Shown in pieces: positions 9,936 to 21,629 of a DNA stretch of 64,000 bases. This stretch comes from Karstenula rhodostoma CBS 690.94 (Eukaryota > Ascomycota > Dothideomycetes > Pleosporales > Didymosphaeriaceae): the NCBI GenBank assembly GCA_010093485.1, contig MU001497.1, forward strand, positions 858,513 to 922,512, read 5' to 3'. The notes under the pieces were generated by a model. That model did no database searches. It had not been told where the DNA came from and saw nothing but the letters and a program-made list of their open reading frames with translations. Each line of letters opens with the position of its first letter. Within the stretch, counting starts at the first letter, position 1. The position numbers and the translations under genes were made by a program.

Positions 9936-10568
9936 ATTGAACGAGGAGGATATGTCAACATGAACTTCATGGACACCCGACGACGTCTTTTCGACGATAA
10001 TAAGCCGAGCGACCATTTGGGAGAGGGAGGTTGAGGAAGGCGAAGGGCGACACGGAACGAAACGACCTAAAAGTGCTTTTGAAACGCAAGATACCACCCT
10101 GCTTCTTACGATTCTGTACGCTTTGCGGCTTCGCATTGCAATCTTATCGTATAATGTTTAATCAATCAATATCTTATCCACGGTTGAAACCCTCAGTTCC
10201 TATATATAGTGATGTCTTTTGGTCATTTTCAGATTTCATACGAGTGCAAAAAGATGTACTCTATCCCACCTTGTCTCTTTTCTATGTACATACTGGCGTG
10301 GTGGGTAAGGTAGGTGATCGACGGCGAAGTATCGAGGCGCTAGTCTTCAAGAAGGACCTGGGCCGGCAGACCCGCACTAGCAAAAAACCCGGTACGTCCT
10401 GGCGGACTGTAATGCTAATTTACCGCTACACTGCTTATATATGGCTGAGCGAACGGGAAGCATAGTTTTCCTGGTGGTTCCCGTCATTAACGCCATAGTT
10501 CACAGAAGGGTTACGCTCGATTGATCAGCAGGACTGAAAACATATGATTTTGCATTAGCAACGACTAG
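9936..10568. other. Gene-free stretch
   Basis: The frame at 10031-10465 shows no family likeness or promoter and is treated as chance. Nothing else was seen. Confidence 0.5.
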
Positions 10569-11723
10569 TCAAAAAGAGTACGTGAGGTTCCAGCAACTGC
10601 TCAACCAGCTGCTAAGACTGTCATAAAGTAGAGTATCTGTGCTCCGATCTTTGGTTGGAAAATACAACTCCCAATGAGCTCGTTGCTTTCGCAGGAGACA
10701 AGATAATTTGAGTGCGTCTCGATAAATCTCGGCAAGTCTTAGCTCCAGCTCTTCGGGTAGTGAGAATTTGGCCCCAGGACGCAGGAGATCGATGACATCA
10801 CTCGCGACTTTGCTGACTATGTTACCCATGGACTTGTCCTGAGTGTCTTCAGGGGTCGCATTGGAGAGCAGGTACGCTGTCAGGGCTCTCCAATCGTGAA
10901 TTGCGCGATACGGCACACCTTCTCGACGCTCACGCTCTGTCAAGTATCAGTATCTTTCGACAATCTGGGTTATTGCGGACTAGTCTGTTTCAGAAAGAAC
11001 TCGTTCAATTCGATGGACAGCTTCTAAGTATGCAGTGCGAAGCCAGATATCTGATGACTGGAAACATCTTTCGATCATTACGAATGACGCCCTACCCCGA
11101 ACGAAATGTCGCTTGCGCATCTTGTCGAGCTGCTTACGGGATTTCTCATCCAGACTCTGGTCGTTTCGATATTGATCCATGAAGGACACAATACCAGCAG
11201 CGTCGTTGCATAGAGGAACCACTTGATGATAATTGGAGGTGTTATCCGACTTAAAGTCTGACATGCGTCCCGTATCGCAAGAGAATTTTGTTGACCATGT
11301 ACGTATGTCGTCCAGCAAAGAGCTGAAGTCTTCACAGACGTTTGAATCCATCGGTTGTGGGGCAAACATCACCATGCTGGAATCCTTTTCCATATGTATC
11401 TGGTCCGCAAGCTGCTTGACCGATGCTACTTGTTGTTTCTCGTGCTTCAGCTGGTGCTGGAGACTGCGAATGGTCTCCTCCTGTCGTATCCGTCGATTTT
11501 CCGCTTGGTCCATTGCCTGTAGGTACTCCTGTTCCGAATATTCCATGTCCAGTCCAAGATGGCGACAGTCCTCATCAAGGTTATTACGTTCCCATTCCAC
11601 TTGGCGCTTTGCCTTTTCGATTACCACAACGGTATGTTTCTCCTTCTCCAATTGGAGCTTAAGCTCTCGAACTTGATGTATGAGGATAACTATTGGCGGT
11701 TGATGGGTTTTAAGCTTTTTCAA
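10569..11723 (-). pseudogene. Fragmentary coiled-coil protein gene (large fungal hypothetical family)
   Basis: The 5' part (11723-10980 frame) codes for a long heptad-like coiled coil (VRELKLQLEKEKHTVV... through RSLQHQLKHEKQQVASV), an acidic middle and a helical end DIWLRTAYLEAVHRIERVLSE. The 3' part (10943-10569 frame) has DWRALTAYLLSNATPED and a helical tail with LRLAEIYRDALKLSCLLRKQ. In the fungal family recalled, these belong to one C-terminal helical region, but more sequence would be expected between them. They can be joined by a 66-nt intron (11000-10935) only with a weak donor GTTCTT. No ATG lies at the left edge of the frame (TTG at 11723). A tiny first exon may lie near 11950 (MGITRRNHSS...). 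It is a decayed gene, or a real one whose structure was not resolved. Confidence 0.5.
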
Positions 11724-12243
11724 GGGTCAGAAGTAATTTTCACTACTTTGCATTCAAATATGTATATATCTAAGGAGAACGGGCGTTGGCCGAGCACATA
11801 GTATCAAATGCAAGTCTTGCGGCTATTGCGGAAGTTCCCGCAACCAAGCTTGCTCCAATACCGTGACGGATGGACAAATGAGGCAGGTGTTGTTGTGCAT
11901 ATGCTCACTTTCTTAGGTTGGACACAGGTGGGGTCGCTACTGTGGTTGCGCCTAGTGATACCCATAGATCCTGCCAGCTTGTCCAATGAGTAGCATCGCT
12001 ATTACCTATGATATTATTAAGACAATTCACGCTGTCGCTGTAGCCTACCGTCGACGCGACACGTCGCGTCCCGATCGCGTAAGATCAGGCACCAACCCAA
12101 GGCAGCCACCATGACCATAGCTAGTAGTGGGAAGGATTCGCATCGTACCAAACCCCGACAAACACATTAAAGGACAGAAAACCACACATTAAAGTCATCG
12201 TTTCGACACAACATTCCTAGGTGGTATCGAAGAACTCCCCACG

Positions 12244-13878
12244 ATGACCAAATTCCGGACAACAAAACTCTCATCGCACGGATTCACTACGATTCCGCTT
12301 TTCTGGTTTGTTCAAGCCGACGAAGAGCAGAGGGAAAGCACTGAGTCGGCGCTCAATAAAGTCGTCGATCGTCTTATCGAGGAGAATCCAGAAGTGGATA
12401 GGAAACAGGTTGTCGGTGTACCATGGCTGCGGAACTACACCGGTTCCCTAGCGGACGTGTCTGATACGGTCCGCGGATTTGAGATGGGCGAAGGCCACGT
12501 CCTTGGCATCGACGCGCAAAGTCTTGAAGATGAGAGCTTGTTGGTATTGCATTGTGTCAATGAGAAAGAGCCTGAAGTTGGGCGTGCGGATCGCCAGGAA
12601 GCAGTTGGTGTTCTCCTGAAAAAGGACCTTTTCAAATACACGCTGGCAGAAGCATTCGATGGGCGGCCGTGGACCAGGATATCCATCCCAGCGGAAAGCC
12701 CGGATCTCGCAGTTAAGGACGACGACGACCAATATATCCTTCCATCACATATTCCGAGTGATACGAATCTTCAAGAGGACAAAATCGTATTGTTCTCGTT
12801 GATTCAATTAACGGACGAGGAGATATCCGAACTCAAGCAGGACATGGGAGATACCACCAACGAGATTACCATCTACAACTGGCCGCACGAAACCCCTGCC
12901 TCACAAGCTGAGACGTACAACATATTCCAGTGTGTAAAGCCAGATGTACTTATGTCTGGTGGTCAAACATTCGTCATGTTTATCGACGCCACGCACATAT
13001 CGGGACCAGAGCGTGCACCTGTTGTGGTGGTAGCCTGCGAGTCTGCATCTGAGGGTGTCAATGACGGGCCGCGTTTCTCCAGGCTGGAGCTGATGCGCTA
13101 CAAGCATATCTATCTACGCGCCGAGAGAGCACAACAAGTCAAAGCGCTCTGGCCGCTGATTTGGCATCCACCGAAGCGGGGTGGTAGCAAGCATCTCTCC
13201 AGCAAAACTACCCCTGCGCCCCCAATTGACTGGAACAGCCCCGTCATGCGTTATCACAGCAACTTCATCGCAAAGCCAGGGGTCGCTACCTGCGCGACTG
13301 GGGCTATGTCTCCCGAATACGTGGTCTATCTCCTCTGCCCAATAACCCCGGAGGAGCTTCGTACACTGCAAAACATGTTAGTCACTGAAAACGGGGATGT
13401 CCCACAGATTCTAGAGCTCGATATTGTTCCTCGCGAAGCAAGAACCGAGCAGGAAGCAGAGACAAGCGAAGAGCCTTCCTCAGACTCCATCACGCCTCTC
13501 GATCCCCTCCTCGAATTCTTCGATACACCAGCATACCGCGCCGTCGCTGATCCACCTTCCACGTTTGTCTTCCTCGATAATGACGCCCTCGACAATCTCC
13601 TCTCTGGCGCTAGCGACAATCCCTCCGTCCCACTCGCTACCATCTACCAGCATTTTCACAGGGACAAGATGATCGCAGTTGAAGAACCAGCGTACCAGTA
13701 TGCGAATATAGTAATCGAAGAAGGCCTGAATTCGACGCTGGCGAATCTGGATGTGGGGAACATGTGGTTCTGGGAATTGGTCGGCTGTTATAGTGACGGC
13801 ATGGACGTGGCGTTCTGGCCTGAATACAGGGGCAGCATGACGAGGGAGATGCTTGATATCGAGTGGTCTTGGTCTTGA
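12244..13878 (+). CDS. Hypothetical protein of 544 aa, no recognised family
   Basis: This is a single long exon with balanced amino-acid composition and acidic character, so it is clearly coding. There is no signal peptide or membrane segment. The N-terminal 390 residues appear globular with alternating strand/helix sequence. An acidic, Ser/Glu-rich linker (TEQEAETSEEPSSDS) spans about 400-420. The C-terminal part (PSTFVFLDNDALDN... IYQHFHRDKMIAVEEPAYQYANIVIEEG) resembles a small module often seen at the ends of fungal hypothetical proteins, but I cannot name it. The ATG at 12244 is the first in the frame. It lies among decayed genes, so it may belong to a fast-evolving accessory set. Confidence 0.8.
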   Translation: MTKFRTTKLSSHGFTTIPLFWFVQADEEQRESTESALNKVVDRLIEENPEVDRKQVVGVPWLRNYTGSLADVSDTVRGFEMGEGHVLGIDAQSLEDESLLVLHCVNEKEPEVGRADRQEAVGVLLKKDLFKYTLAEAFDGRPWTRISIPAESPDLAVKDDDDQYILPSHIPSDTNLQEDKIVLFSLIQLTDEEISELKQDMGDTTNEITIYNWPHETPASQAETYNIFQCVKPDVLMSGGQTFVMFIDATHISGPERAPVVVVACESASEGVNDGPRFSRLELMRYKHIYLRAERAQQVKALWPLIWHPPKRGGSKHLSSKTTPAPPIDWNSPVMRYHSNFIAKPGVATCATGAMSPEYVVYLLCPITPEELRTLQNMLVTENGDVPQILELDIVPREARTEQEAETSEEPSSDSITPLDPLLEFFDTPAYRAVADPPSTFVFLDNDALDNLLSGASDNPSVPLATIYQHFHRDKMIAVEEPAYQYANIVIEEGLNSTLANLDVGNMWFWELVGCYSDGMDVAFWPEYRGSMTREMLDIEWSWS

Positions 13879-14538
13879 GTGGCACGGAAAGGCCTTGAGG
13901 GGACTGGTCGCGCCAGATGTCGAGTGTTGTAACTACCTCTTGGAGGACGGAAGCCGCAATTTAGTTTATGATTATGATGTATCGAACAATCCGTTTCATA
14001 ACGCACAGCCGACATTCTCGCGAGGTTTTCGATATCAATATCGGTCACTGTGCTACAACGCCCTCGCGAGCAAACACACATTTAGATGACGCCCGCTCGT
14101 ACACATAATACAGCATCGAGACTTATCGTGGATGTCTCAGCAATTAAGACACAGCATCAATTAGACAAAACATTACTTTTCAACGTATGGTCGGTCTATC
14201 GATTGTATTATTGAAGGCATCCCCCGATAGTCTATCTGTCCTCCATTATGATTGCCTCATCAGGGGTATCGTTTAATGTATACAGCACATCACCGTACTC
14301 CGAATGCCGAGCTTCACAGCCTTCCCCGGCTCCAGCATAACTTCAACTCCAACGCCTTAGCAATATGGCCGAAGCCGGAATTGCGACGCAGGAATGTTCC
14401 CTAGAGCTCGCCTTGGCAGGAACGCCCGTGCCGAGCGGAGAGTTCAGCAAGGAATAGCTTGGCTGGGACACACCCAAAGCACCAGCTGATACAGCGAGGG
14501 TGGGACGGGTGATGCATGGCATTCTCAAGCTGCTCCGC
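13879..14538. other. Gene-free stretch between convergent genes
   Basis: It lies between the 3' ends of the 544-aa gene and the bHLH gene. No ORF with family likeness, RNA gene or repeat was seen. Confidence 0.5.
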
Positions 14539-15933
14539 TCATCCGTCCGCTCCGAGAAGCGCAGAATATCGCTTGTTATCGTCAATGAGTTGCTGCAAAA
14601 AATTGGCCGCCTCGGTAAGAACGCCGGACTTGCTCAAACCTCCGTTTCGAATTTCAGGTACCAAATCGTGCAGGTCATCAAACCCGCGTTTGATGAGGTT
14701 TCGTCGTTTCTGCTCTGACAGAATATGATTGCTGCGCTTTTGCTCCTCGCTCAGGTTCTCACGTTGAGGTTTTGCACTGGCCATGGATTTCCGTCTGGTC
14801 TTCTTGATTCGATCGTCAACCGACACGTTACGGTTTCTGCTCGACAATGATCCTGACACACTCTTACGCTTTCCGTTTGTCGCCGGGAATGGCCGTTTCC
14901 GTCGCTTCTTCGTTCGCTTCTCGTCATCATCTGCATACGATTCATCCGACTCACCCTCCTCATCGCTTTCCGAGTCACCGACGGGAGGTGGCAGGTGGAT
15001 ATGGCCGGCAGGTGACTGCATAATTGTGCCATTGGTACCAGAAGGGGGTCTAGCTAGTGGCTGCGCATGATGCAGTTCTCTGATCAAACGTTTCGTCACA
15101 ACTTCCTCGCTCTCATTTTTTGATGATGGTTGGAACCCTGACTCGTTGAACGAGCTATCGGTGCCATACGTGTATGCTCTTTTCAAAGACGGTCGCTGGC
15201 GCTCTCGGAGCTCGGCCTCTTGGGCCGCCCGTGCTGCGCTGTTGGCGAGCTGCGCTGTGAGCGTGCTGTCAACAGAACCCGGAACATCGTGATGAGGCAG
15301 CAGGGCAGCCAGTTGTTCGTGCACGAGACCGTCCGACGTGGCTGGGGTTGGGACAAGAGGCACGCCGTGGGATAGACCACCGTTAGTCCCGTAGCCATTG
15401 GTATGGACGCCTGTCGAGGGAGCACCGTGGAAGCTGTGAGACCGGCCATTCGGTTGGTGCTGGTACGTAGGCAGAGACTGGGGTATGTGTGCCTGGGCGT
15501 ACAAGGTCGAGGCGGCCTGGAGGTCGTCTGCGGTGCTGGCGTAATGGTTGGTCTGCTGCGTAGGTGCGAAGTTCTGCTCGGCGTGGAAGCCATGGAGCAG
15601 AGCCTGGTCGGGTATCGTGGTGGAGATGTTGTGGATGGTCGCTGGCGGCACTGCAGACCAGCCAGAGAAGTTATCGAGCAGGTCAGGCGTGTCTGAGGGG
15701 AAGGCGAAGGCCGATGGAGCGGCGTCGGATCCGAAGGGGTTCGCATGCGAGAAGAAGCTGTCGAGCTGCTGAGCCTCCATGTCGCTCAGCAGCGAGGGTC
15801 CGCCGTTGTCGAACTCGGCGGCGGTGTTGCCGAAGAAGTCTGCTGCAAAGGTATCTGGACTGGATTAGAGAGGGGCGAGTGCCGGCAACGACGAGCACAT
15901 ACAGCCGAAGGGCGACGCGTGCTTCTCGTCCAT
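14539..15933 (-). CDS. Basic helix-loop-helix transcription factor
   Basis: Exon 1 is 15933-15903 and exon 2 is 15854-14539, with a 48-nt intron (GTATGT...TCCAG); the product is 448 aa. The start gives MDEKHASPFGYTFAADFF, continuous with a Gln/Ser/His-rich, probably activating, N-terminal half. An acidic stretch (SDEEGESDESYADDDEK) is followed by basic clusters (KRTKKRRKRP, KKTRRKS) that look like nuclear-localisation signals. The bHLH domain occupies about 377-440: basic region SNHILSEQKRR with the E/R pattern of E-box binders, helix 1 NLIKRGFDDLHDLVP, loop, helix 2 SKSGVLTEAANFLQQLI. The protein ends a few residues later, so any zipper is very short. Targets are unknown. It is divergent to the TMEM135-like gene, sharing a 0.9-kb upstream region. 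Confidence 0.9.
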
Positions 15934-16847
15934 GGCTGCGCGCGAGAGGGCCCTATTCCCAGCTGCCACCAGCCCGCCGGACGGCCGCACGCCTATGGTC
16001 TCCAGCTTGTCAGAGTGCGGGGATGCCGTCGCAGAGGCTCGAGGCGGCCTTCAACATGGTCTGGCGCGTCGCCAGAGACAGGGTCGGGGTGTCGCGGGCC
16101 CGCGTGTCGAGGTATGTGGTAAGGTGGGCGTGGGCGACGACGTGGTAAAACCGGGTGTGGCGGGCTGCGAGCGAGGAATGCGGCTCGGGTCCGGGTCGGG
16201 TCAGGGCTGGGTCGTGGTGGAGCAGCTGCTATCGACGTGTAATCCGTCTGCTCCACGAGAGAGCGACCGCGCGCACCGTAAACACCGCAAACGTACTTTG
16301 TTCTTGTTGAGCTGCCACCGACAATCACATGCAAGGCCCGCTCGCGCTTGCCGTGCGTCACTGCCAAGCCCGGTCCCATTCACTCCACACCTCTAATTCG
16401 ACCTCTGTTTCAATCCCCTGCGCAGAGCCTCGCCGGCTGCCGTCTGCTCTTTTCCGTCTTTCTGGTTCTTTAGCTCTCCTCTGCTCTCCTCTGCTCCCCT
16501 CTGCTCCCCTCTGCTCCTGTACCCGCCCCCCTTTTTTTTTTTTTCCACCTCGGCCGCGTCCCTGTTTGCGCTGCCAAGCGGCTTCCGGTGTACGTTGCGC
16601 GCGTTCCAAAGGGGCAGCTGCTCCGTCCTGATGATCAGGTTCCCAGCCACGCATGAACCTAATTCCCACTTCCCGCCCGCAGCACATCAAATCCGGGGTA
16701 GCTGAACCCCCCCGCCCAACACAGCTTGGAAACGCCTCCAGTGTGCCGAGGTCCACGTCCTCGTTCATCTGCCCACGGTCACTCCTGCCCGACCCTGGTA
16801 GGTATAGCAATGGTCGTATCGCTGGCCTGTAGCATCCTTCCTGTGAC
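15934..16847. other. Shared upstream region of the bHLH and TMEM135-like genes
   Basis: About 0.9 kb separate two divergent starts. It holds a pyrimidine-rich 10-bp tandem repeat (about 16473-16518) followed by a C/T homopolymer run (about 16526-16544). No gene was seen. Confidence 0.6.
16473..16518. repeat. Pyrimidine-rich 10-bp tandem repeat (CTCTGCTCyC)
   Basis: Four to five copies of a GCTCyCCTCT unit follow one another, then C and T runs. It lies in the intergenic region upstream of 16848, possibly a polypyrimidine promoter element. Confidence 0.7.
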
Positions 16848-18616
16848 ATGACGGAACCTGCAGGAGGCAGAACTCTGGCGCGTACTCGTCTTGCGAAACC
16901 GTGAGTCGCGTGACCAACCCAACATGGATGCAAGCTGACACGTGCGTGGTACTCTAGGCTTGCTACCGCCTACCTGCTTGGTTTACTCTCCTCCACCGGA
17001 CCTCGCCTTGTACATTTACTTCTGCTCTTAGCGAAAGGGAAGCTGACCCTCCAAGCAGCATGGCTCCAGGTACGATCAGTGTCCGCTTTGCTTTGCTGTA
17101 CATGCCAATGCATCACGCGTAGATTGTAAGCACCCTGCGTCGGGCATTGTCGCTTAATCGGTTTCCCGCTTTTTGCGCCACCCTTATTGGTGGCTCGACC
17201 CTGATGCAATTGCCTCTCAGAACACTGGCTATTCAAATTGGCAGCTTGCGTGGACTTGGCGACAGATATATTAGACTGTTCGTCAACTTCAGTGCTGCAC
17301 TCATCTCTGCGTCTGCAGCCTTCAGCTTGCTGAACAGTCGGCCACAAAATGGTATTTTGACCCCGGCTCAGACTACTCCTGTCAGCCACCTGGACTTGAT
17401 CAACCCTGGTCCGTTCGACGAGCCTCCCGAGAACGGCTCGAGAGAAGTGGACAATGACACACTCGACGCAAAGTCGTTGTCCCGAATGGATCTCGCTGGC
17501 AGGACTATGGACTTGACGCTTTTTGCAGCTATTCGAGCTGGTGATGTCCTAATCAGTCAAGTATGCAACAGACTGCCCCCGAGCAGAGCTAGGCAAGTTG
17601 TTTCACGTGGCACACCTACTGCGTTGTTCTGCTTCTCCGCTGCTACTATTATGCATGCTTGGTTCTACAGCCCTAGTCGCCTTCCTCAAACTTACAACAG
17701 GTGGATCTCAGCAGCCGCTGAACTTGACCACCGTCTTCTGCTCGCGTTGCGCCATGCACGGTAAGTGGCACGAATATCGTTATGCAGTGCTAAGCCATAC
17801 GTCTGAACGCTGCCGGCTCGTGAATTGACAATTCTTGAGTAGAACGGCGCGCTCACTTTCGGTGGCGCAGCACTAGTACTGGACTTGTACTGACTGCTTA
17901 GGTACGGTACGTGGATCTACGGCAAAGATACGGGCATGGCCTCTCTTCTAGGCTCCATGTGTCGTGACTACGGACTACCGGAAGAGCTCGGCGATCCTGC
18001 GAAGACAATACCCATACCGTGCGAGCTTGTTCACATGGGATGCAGTAAGAGTTGCGAAAAGCATGCCTTGAGCCGATTCTGGAGAGGCTGGGTATTCGCA
18101 GCTCGGATGTACGCCCCCCTGCAGCTCATCGTCCTCGCTCGGCATGTGAAAAAAACCGGCCGAATGGGTGATCGACTTGTAGGGCTGAATCGGTCAGTCG
18201 TGAGCAAAGCCCTCGTGGACACCACGCGAAGTTCGGCATTTCTCGGGGCGTTCATTGCCTTCTTCTACTATGGCGTATGCCTCTCTCGGACTCGCCTCGG
18301 ACCAAAACTCTTTGCGCCCAAGACAGTCACACCACAAATGTGGGACTCAGGACTGTGCGTGCTCGGCGGGTGTCTTTTATGCGGAGCTAGCATCCTAGTG
18401 GAGCAGTCACGGAAACAGATGGAGATCATGTTCTTTGTATTGCCGAGAGCAGCAGCGACATGGTTCCCGCGACGCTATCTTCCAGAGCATCAGTGGAAGG
18501 AGCATATCACCTTCGCACTGAGCACCGCTATAATCCTCACAGCAGCCCAAGAGGACCCGAAGCGCGTACGCGGCGTAATCGGCAACATACTCAATGCTGT
18601 TCTCAGGACTGATTGA
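16848..18616 (+). CDS. TMEM135-like (peroxisome/mitochondria-associated) multispanning membrane protein
   Basis: Exons are 16848-16900, 16958-17069, 17123-17760 and 17902-18616 (505 aa). All introns are GT-AG and keep the frame, although the third is long (141 nt). The N-terminus reads through LATAYLLGLLSSTGPRLVHLLLLLAKGKLTLQAAWLQ, then RFPAFCATLIGG, matching fungal TMEM135-type proteins. The C-terminal half has paired hydrophobic segments (AFLGAFIAFFYYGVCL; LCVLGGCLLCGASILVE) and the pattern PRAAATWFPRRY. TMEM135 proteins influence peroxisome and mitochondrial dynamics in animals; fungal relatives are little studied. The start at 16848 was chosen because it alone joins in phase to the conserved second exon; an ATG at 17060 would not. 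Confidence 0.85.
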
Positions 18617-18833
18617 ATCGTTCATGTGTACTTTATTACTACCTAGCTTTGATGCTGATGGGCCTAGCCCTAGAAGCACGTCCGTCTGCTTCGAATACTG
18701 TATGGAATATATACAAGGAACGTGTGGTATTTCCCATGCTCTTAACGCCAATCCAAATGCCATGTGGTATCTTGTATGTGTACTTGGAGAAAAAAATCAT
18801 GTTCGATCGTCAAAGCAACCTGCCAACTAACCC

Positions 18834-20726
18834 TCACTCCTCGGATAAGCGCTCCCATATCGGACTACTCCTCCGCCTCTGATTCGATCCCACCATGTTC
18901 CTCAGTGGCCACTCCGTCTTCGAGTTCTTTCTCCGAGCCTCGGGATACTGCGAGAGACTGGTGTTCCCGCCGTAGAGCCCATCGTCGACGTCGACGTAGC
19001 CGTACTGAAACTCTGGCCCGTAATCTTCGACATACGAATCGTAGTGGAAGGGGTTGCTCGGCGCACGGTTCGAGATGGGTGAGATGGGCGATGTGGCTTC
19101 GGCATGGACAGCGAGACTAGAGTTGCTGCTGTGGCCGCTGGATGTGGTCAATGCCAGACCGCTGGAACTGCTTCCACTGTGCTCTGGCATCGTCTGCCGC
19201 AGCAGCTTGTGCGAAGCTGCTTGTGCTGCGGGGCTTGTGGCAACCGGCGAAGGATTGGTTGGTAGGGGAGGTAGAGGAGGACTTGATGGTACTGGCTTCC
19301 GTCTGATCTGTGTATCCGCGGGCACCGCTGGTGCCGGCATCAAGTTTCTCGCCGGGCTGTGATTCGATGGGATGTATCGTCCCAGAATCGGTGACTCGAA
19401 CTCGTCAGGTTCGGAAACCTCGGCTACAGAGTGCAGGCTGGTGTAGCTTGTTCGTTTCCCTCGCGCCCGGTTCGAAGAATGCGTATGATACAGTGCAGGC
19501 GCCATTATCGGCTTCGGGTCGTTCATCATCATAACGGGGACGTTAGAGTAGTTGTTCGCATCGATTTCGTTGTCAAGCGCAGTGTACATTGACGTCGCGG
19601 CGGCCGGTGCGTTGGTGTTGCTGTGGGCTCCTAGATCGTCCCACGCGTACGGATTGTGCGCTGGCATATTTTCGGTCGGGTCGACACCCTCGTCGTCCCA
19701 AGCTGCGCCCACATCGTGCGTCGAGCGATTTGCATCGCGGATCAACGACGTGTGGTGTTCCACGTTCTCGTGAGATCGGTCCTGGAAGGCGAATCGGGGG
19801 ATGAAGCCGGGAGACGCTGGTGGGATTGAGCCTTCCACATCTTTCTTCTTGCGACGCCGACAGAGCATACAGCATGCAAGAAACAGAGCCGTGACACCGA
19901 GGAGACCAAATGGAATGCCTACCCCGAGCCCAATCTTCTGGTCTCTCGACAAACGACTGTTGGACGCTGGCGGGGCTTCGGGTTCGGCTGTAGGTGATGA
20001 GGAGGAGGTTTCGGATGGATTTGCGAGTGTCGTCGAGGAGGTTATGTGCGACTTCGTTGCGGATGACGCTGATACGGATGATTGTGAGGACGAAGTCGTA
20101 TGTGAAGTCGCGAACGAAATTGTAGATGCAGTCGGTTCGCTTGTTCGGTCGCTCGATGCTGTGGACGCTGGCACTTCCATGCTTTCTGTCGCTCCGCTGC
20201 CTGTTTGCGATACTTTGTCGCTCGTCTCTGAAGACTGTGTGGATCGACTCGGCTCCGCCGTCGCATCTGTTGTTGATGCCGTCACCGTCACCGTCGCAGT
20301 GAGTCCATCCGATCTACTGAACCCTCCACTCGTCGGGGCTTCAGTCGGCCACGCAGTCTGCGGTCCGAACTTTCTTATCAAGTAATTTTGAATCTCCCAC
20401 GGCAACTCCTCAAACCACAACGGCCTCTGGTCGTCAAGGAATTCCTCCCAAAGGAGACTCGACACAGCGGGTAAATTGGTAGCAGCGATCTGGCGTAGCG
20501 ATTCAGGAACGGCCGTAAGAAGGACCTGAGCGAGCGAAAGACTGGTCGCGATGTCAGTTGTTGTTCCTTCTGAAAGATATGAGATAGGAGTTACTTACGC
20601 ATCAGGATCTTGCCTCTCTGCCAACAATTCAGCAGTAGGAGCAGGTGTGATTCTAGGAATCACCGCGCCCCTCACACCTCCCACGACCGCGCTTCCCACT
20701 ACCACCTTCTTCAATAGCGAGTGCAT
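18834..20726 (-). CDS. Ser/Thr-rich single-pass membrane protein (mucin-like sensor type)
   Basis: Exon 1 is 20726-20599 and exon 2 is 20541-18834, with a 57-nt intron (GTAAGT...CGACCAG); the product is 611 aa. A signal peptide-like start (LLKKVVVGSAVVGGVRGA) is followed by a short globular part with LPWEIQNYLIRKFG. A long Ser/Thr-rich stretch (about 110-235) is likely O-glycosylated. One transmembrane segment lies at about 245-268 (LGVGIPFGLLGVTALFLACCML), followed by RRRKKK. The cytoplasmic part is about 340 residues, Ser/Pro-rich and disordered, ending RRRSSPIWERLSEE. The layout resembles fungal wall-stress sensors and related mid-type proteins, but no WSC or other Cys-rich domain is present. 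Confidence 0.85.
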
Positions 20727-21629
20727 GTAGCGAATGTGTTGTCAACGAAAACAAAAACAAGATAAAATGAGCTTGACGCTTCAATTGCTTTGATCGCTAT
20801 GAAGCCATTTCGCAGTACAGCGCTTGATGACCAGGCAACGCAGGTGGCCACCACCACCATATATTCCAAGTACGAACCCATGTCCAAACACGCAAGTCGC
20901 CTACCCATTTCCACGCGATCAACACTGCTTTCCGCCACCGCAGGCCTCACAGCCCTCTCCCACAACGGGGGTGCTCGAGCGCTGATCGCGCTCATCAGGG
21001 TCCCTTCTCATCCGTGCGCAGCATGGGATTTCTGTGGTTTGCCCCTCACTAGCCACACGTGTCGAATGCCAAACCCGCGAATCGGCATGCTGCACGGAAC
21101 CCAGATCCAAGCGTTCGAAAGGCATGATTGGACAGCATTGTGGCGGTGCAGAGATCAGTGCCCCAAGCGAGCGGGACGTCATACGAAGCGAGAGGGTGCC
21201 GTTGGGTAAGCGAGCGGTAGTGTTTGATCCGGGCCATTCTATCGCCAAAGTCGCTCGCGGCTCCGACTGGTTCGTCCAGAGTACCTGACGTTTAGTCCCA
21301 TGCAGCATTCCTGTTTTATTTTTAACACCGAATTGCGATGATTGCGTACAGCGCTATCGGTGAATTCGCTGTTTCGGAGGGAAGGCAGTGGTGCGTGGTG
21401 CAGATGGGATGTGTTGGCGATGATGCAGTCACGTTTTGGTAGTCGCGCGATTGCGCTGGGTAATGAGCGCCGGGCCAATTAGAGGGAGTATTGGGGGTAT
21501 AGAAGAGGTGATATTAAGACGAGAAGGTTGTGTGTGGAATGAGGTAGCATTGGTGTTAGATGGATATTTAGGTGGTCTTTTCTGCGCAGGAGAAGTTAGA
21601 GGAGAGTACAAAGCGGACGCACACTCGCT
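20727..21629. other. Gene-free stretch
   Basis: It lies upstream of the mucin-like gene and before the HET relic. Several medium ORFs occur on both strands without family likeness. Nothing else was seen. Confidence 0.5.

Noticed and set aside
10031..10465. 144-codon + strand frame
   Set aside because: No family likeness, AT-rich, no promoter; treated as chance.
14783..16396. Several long + strand frames over the bHLH gene and its upstream region
   Set aside because: They are antisense shadows of the bHLH coding sequence or GC-driven frames; composition is low-complexity Arg/Ala/Gly.
20790..21308. Overlapping ORFs on both strands upstream of the mucin-like gene
   Set aside because: No family likeness; promoter region of the minus-strand gene.
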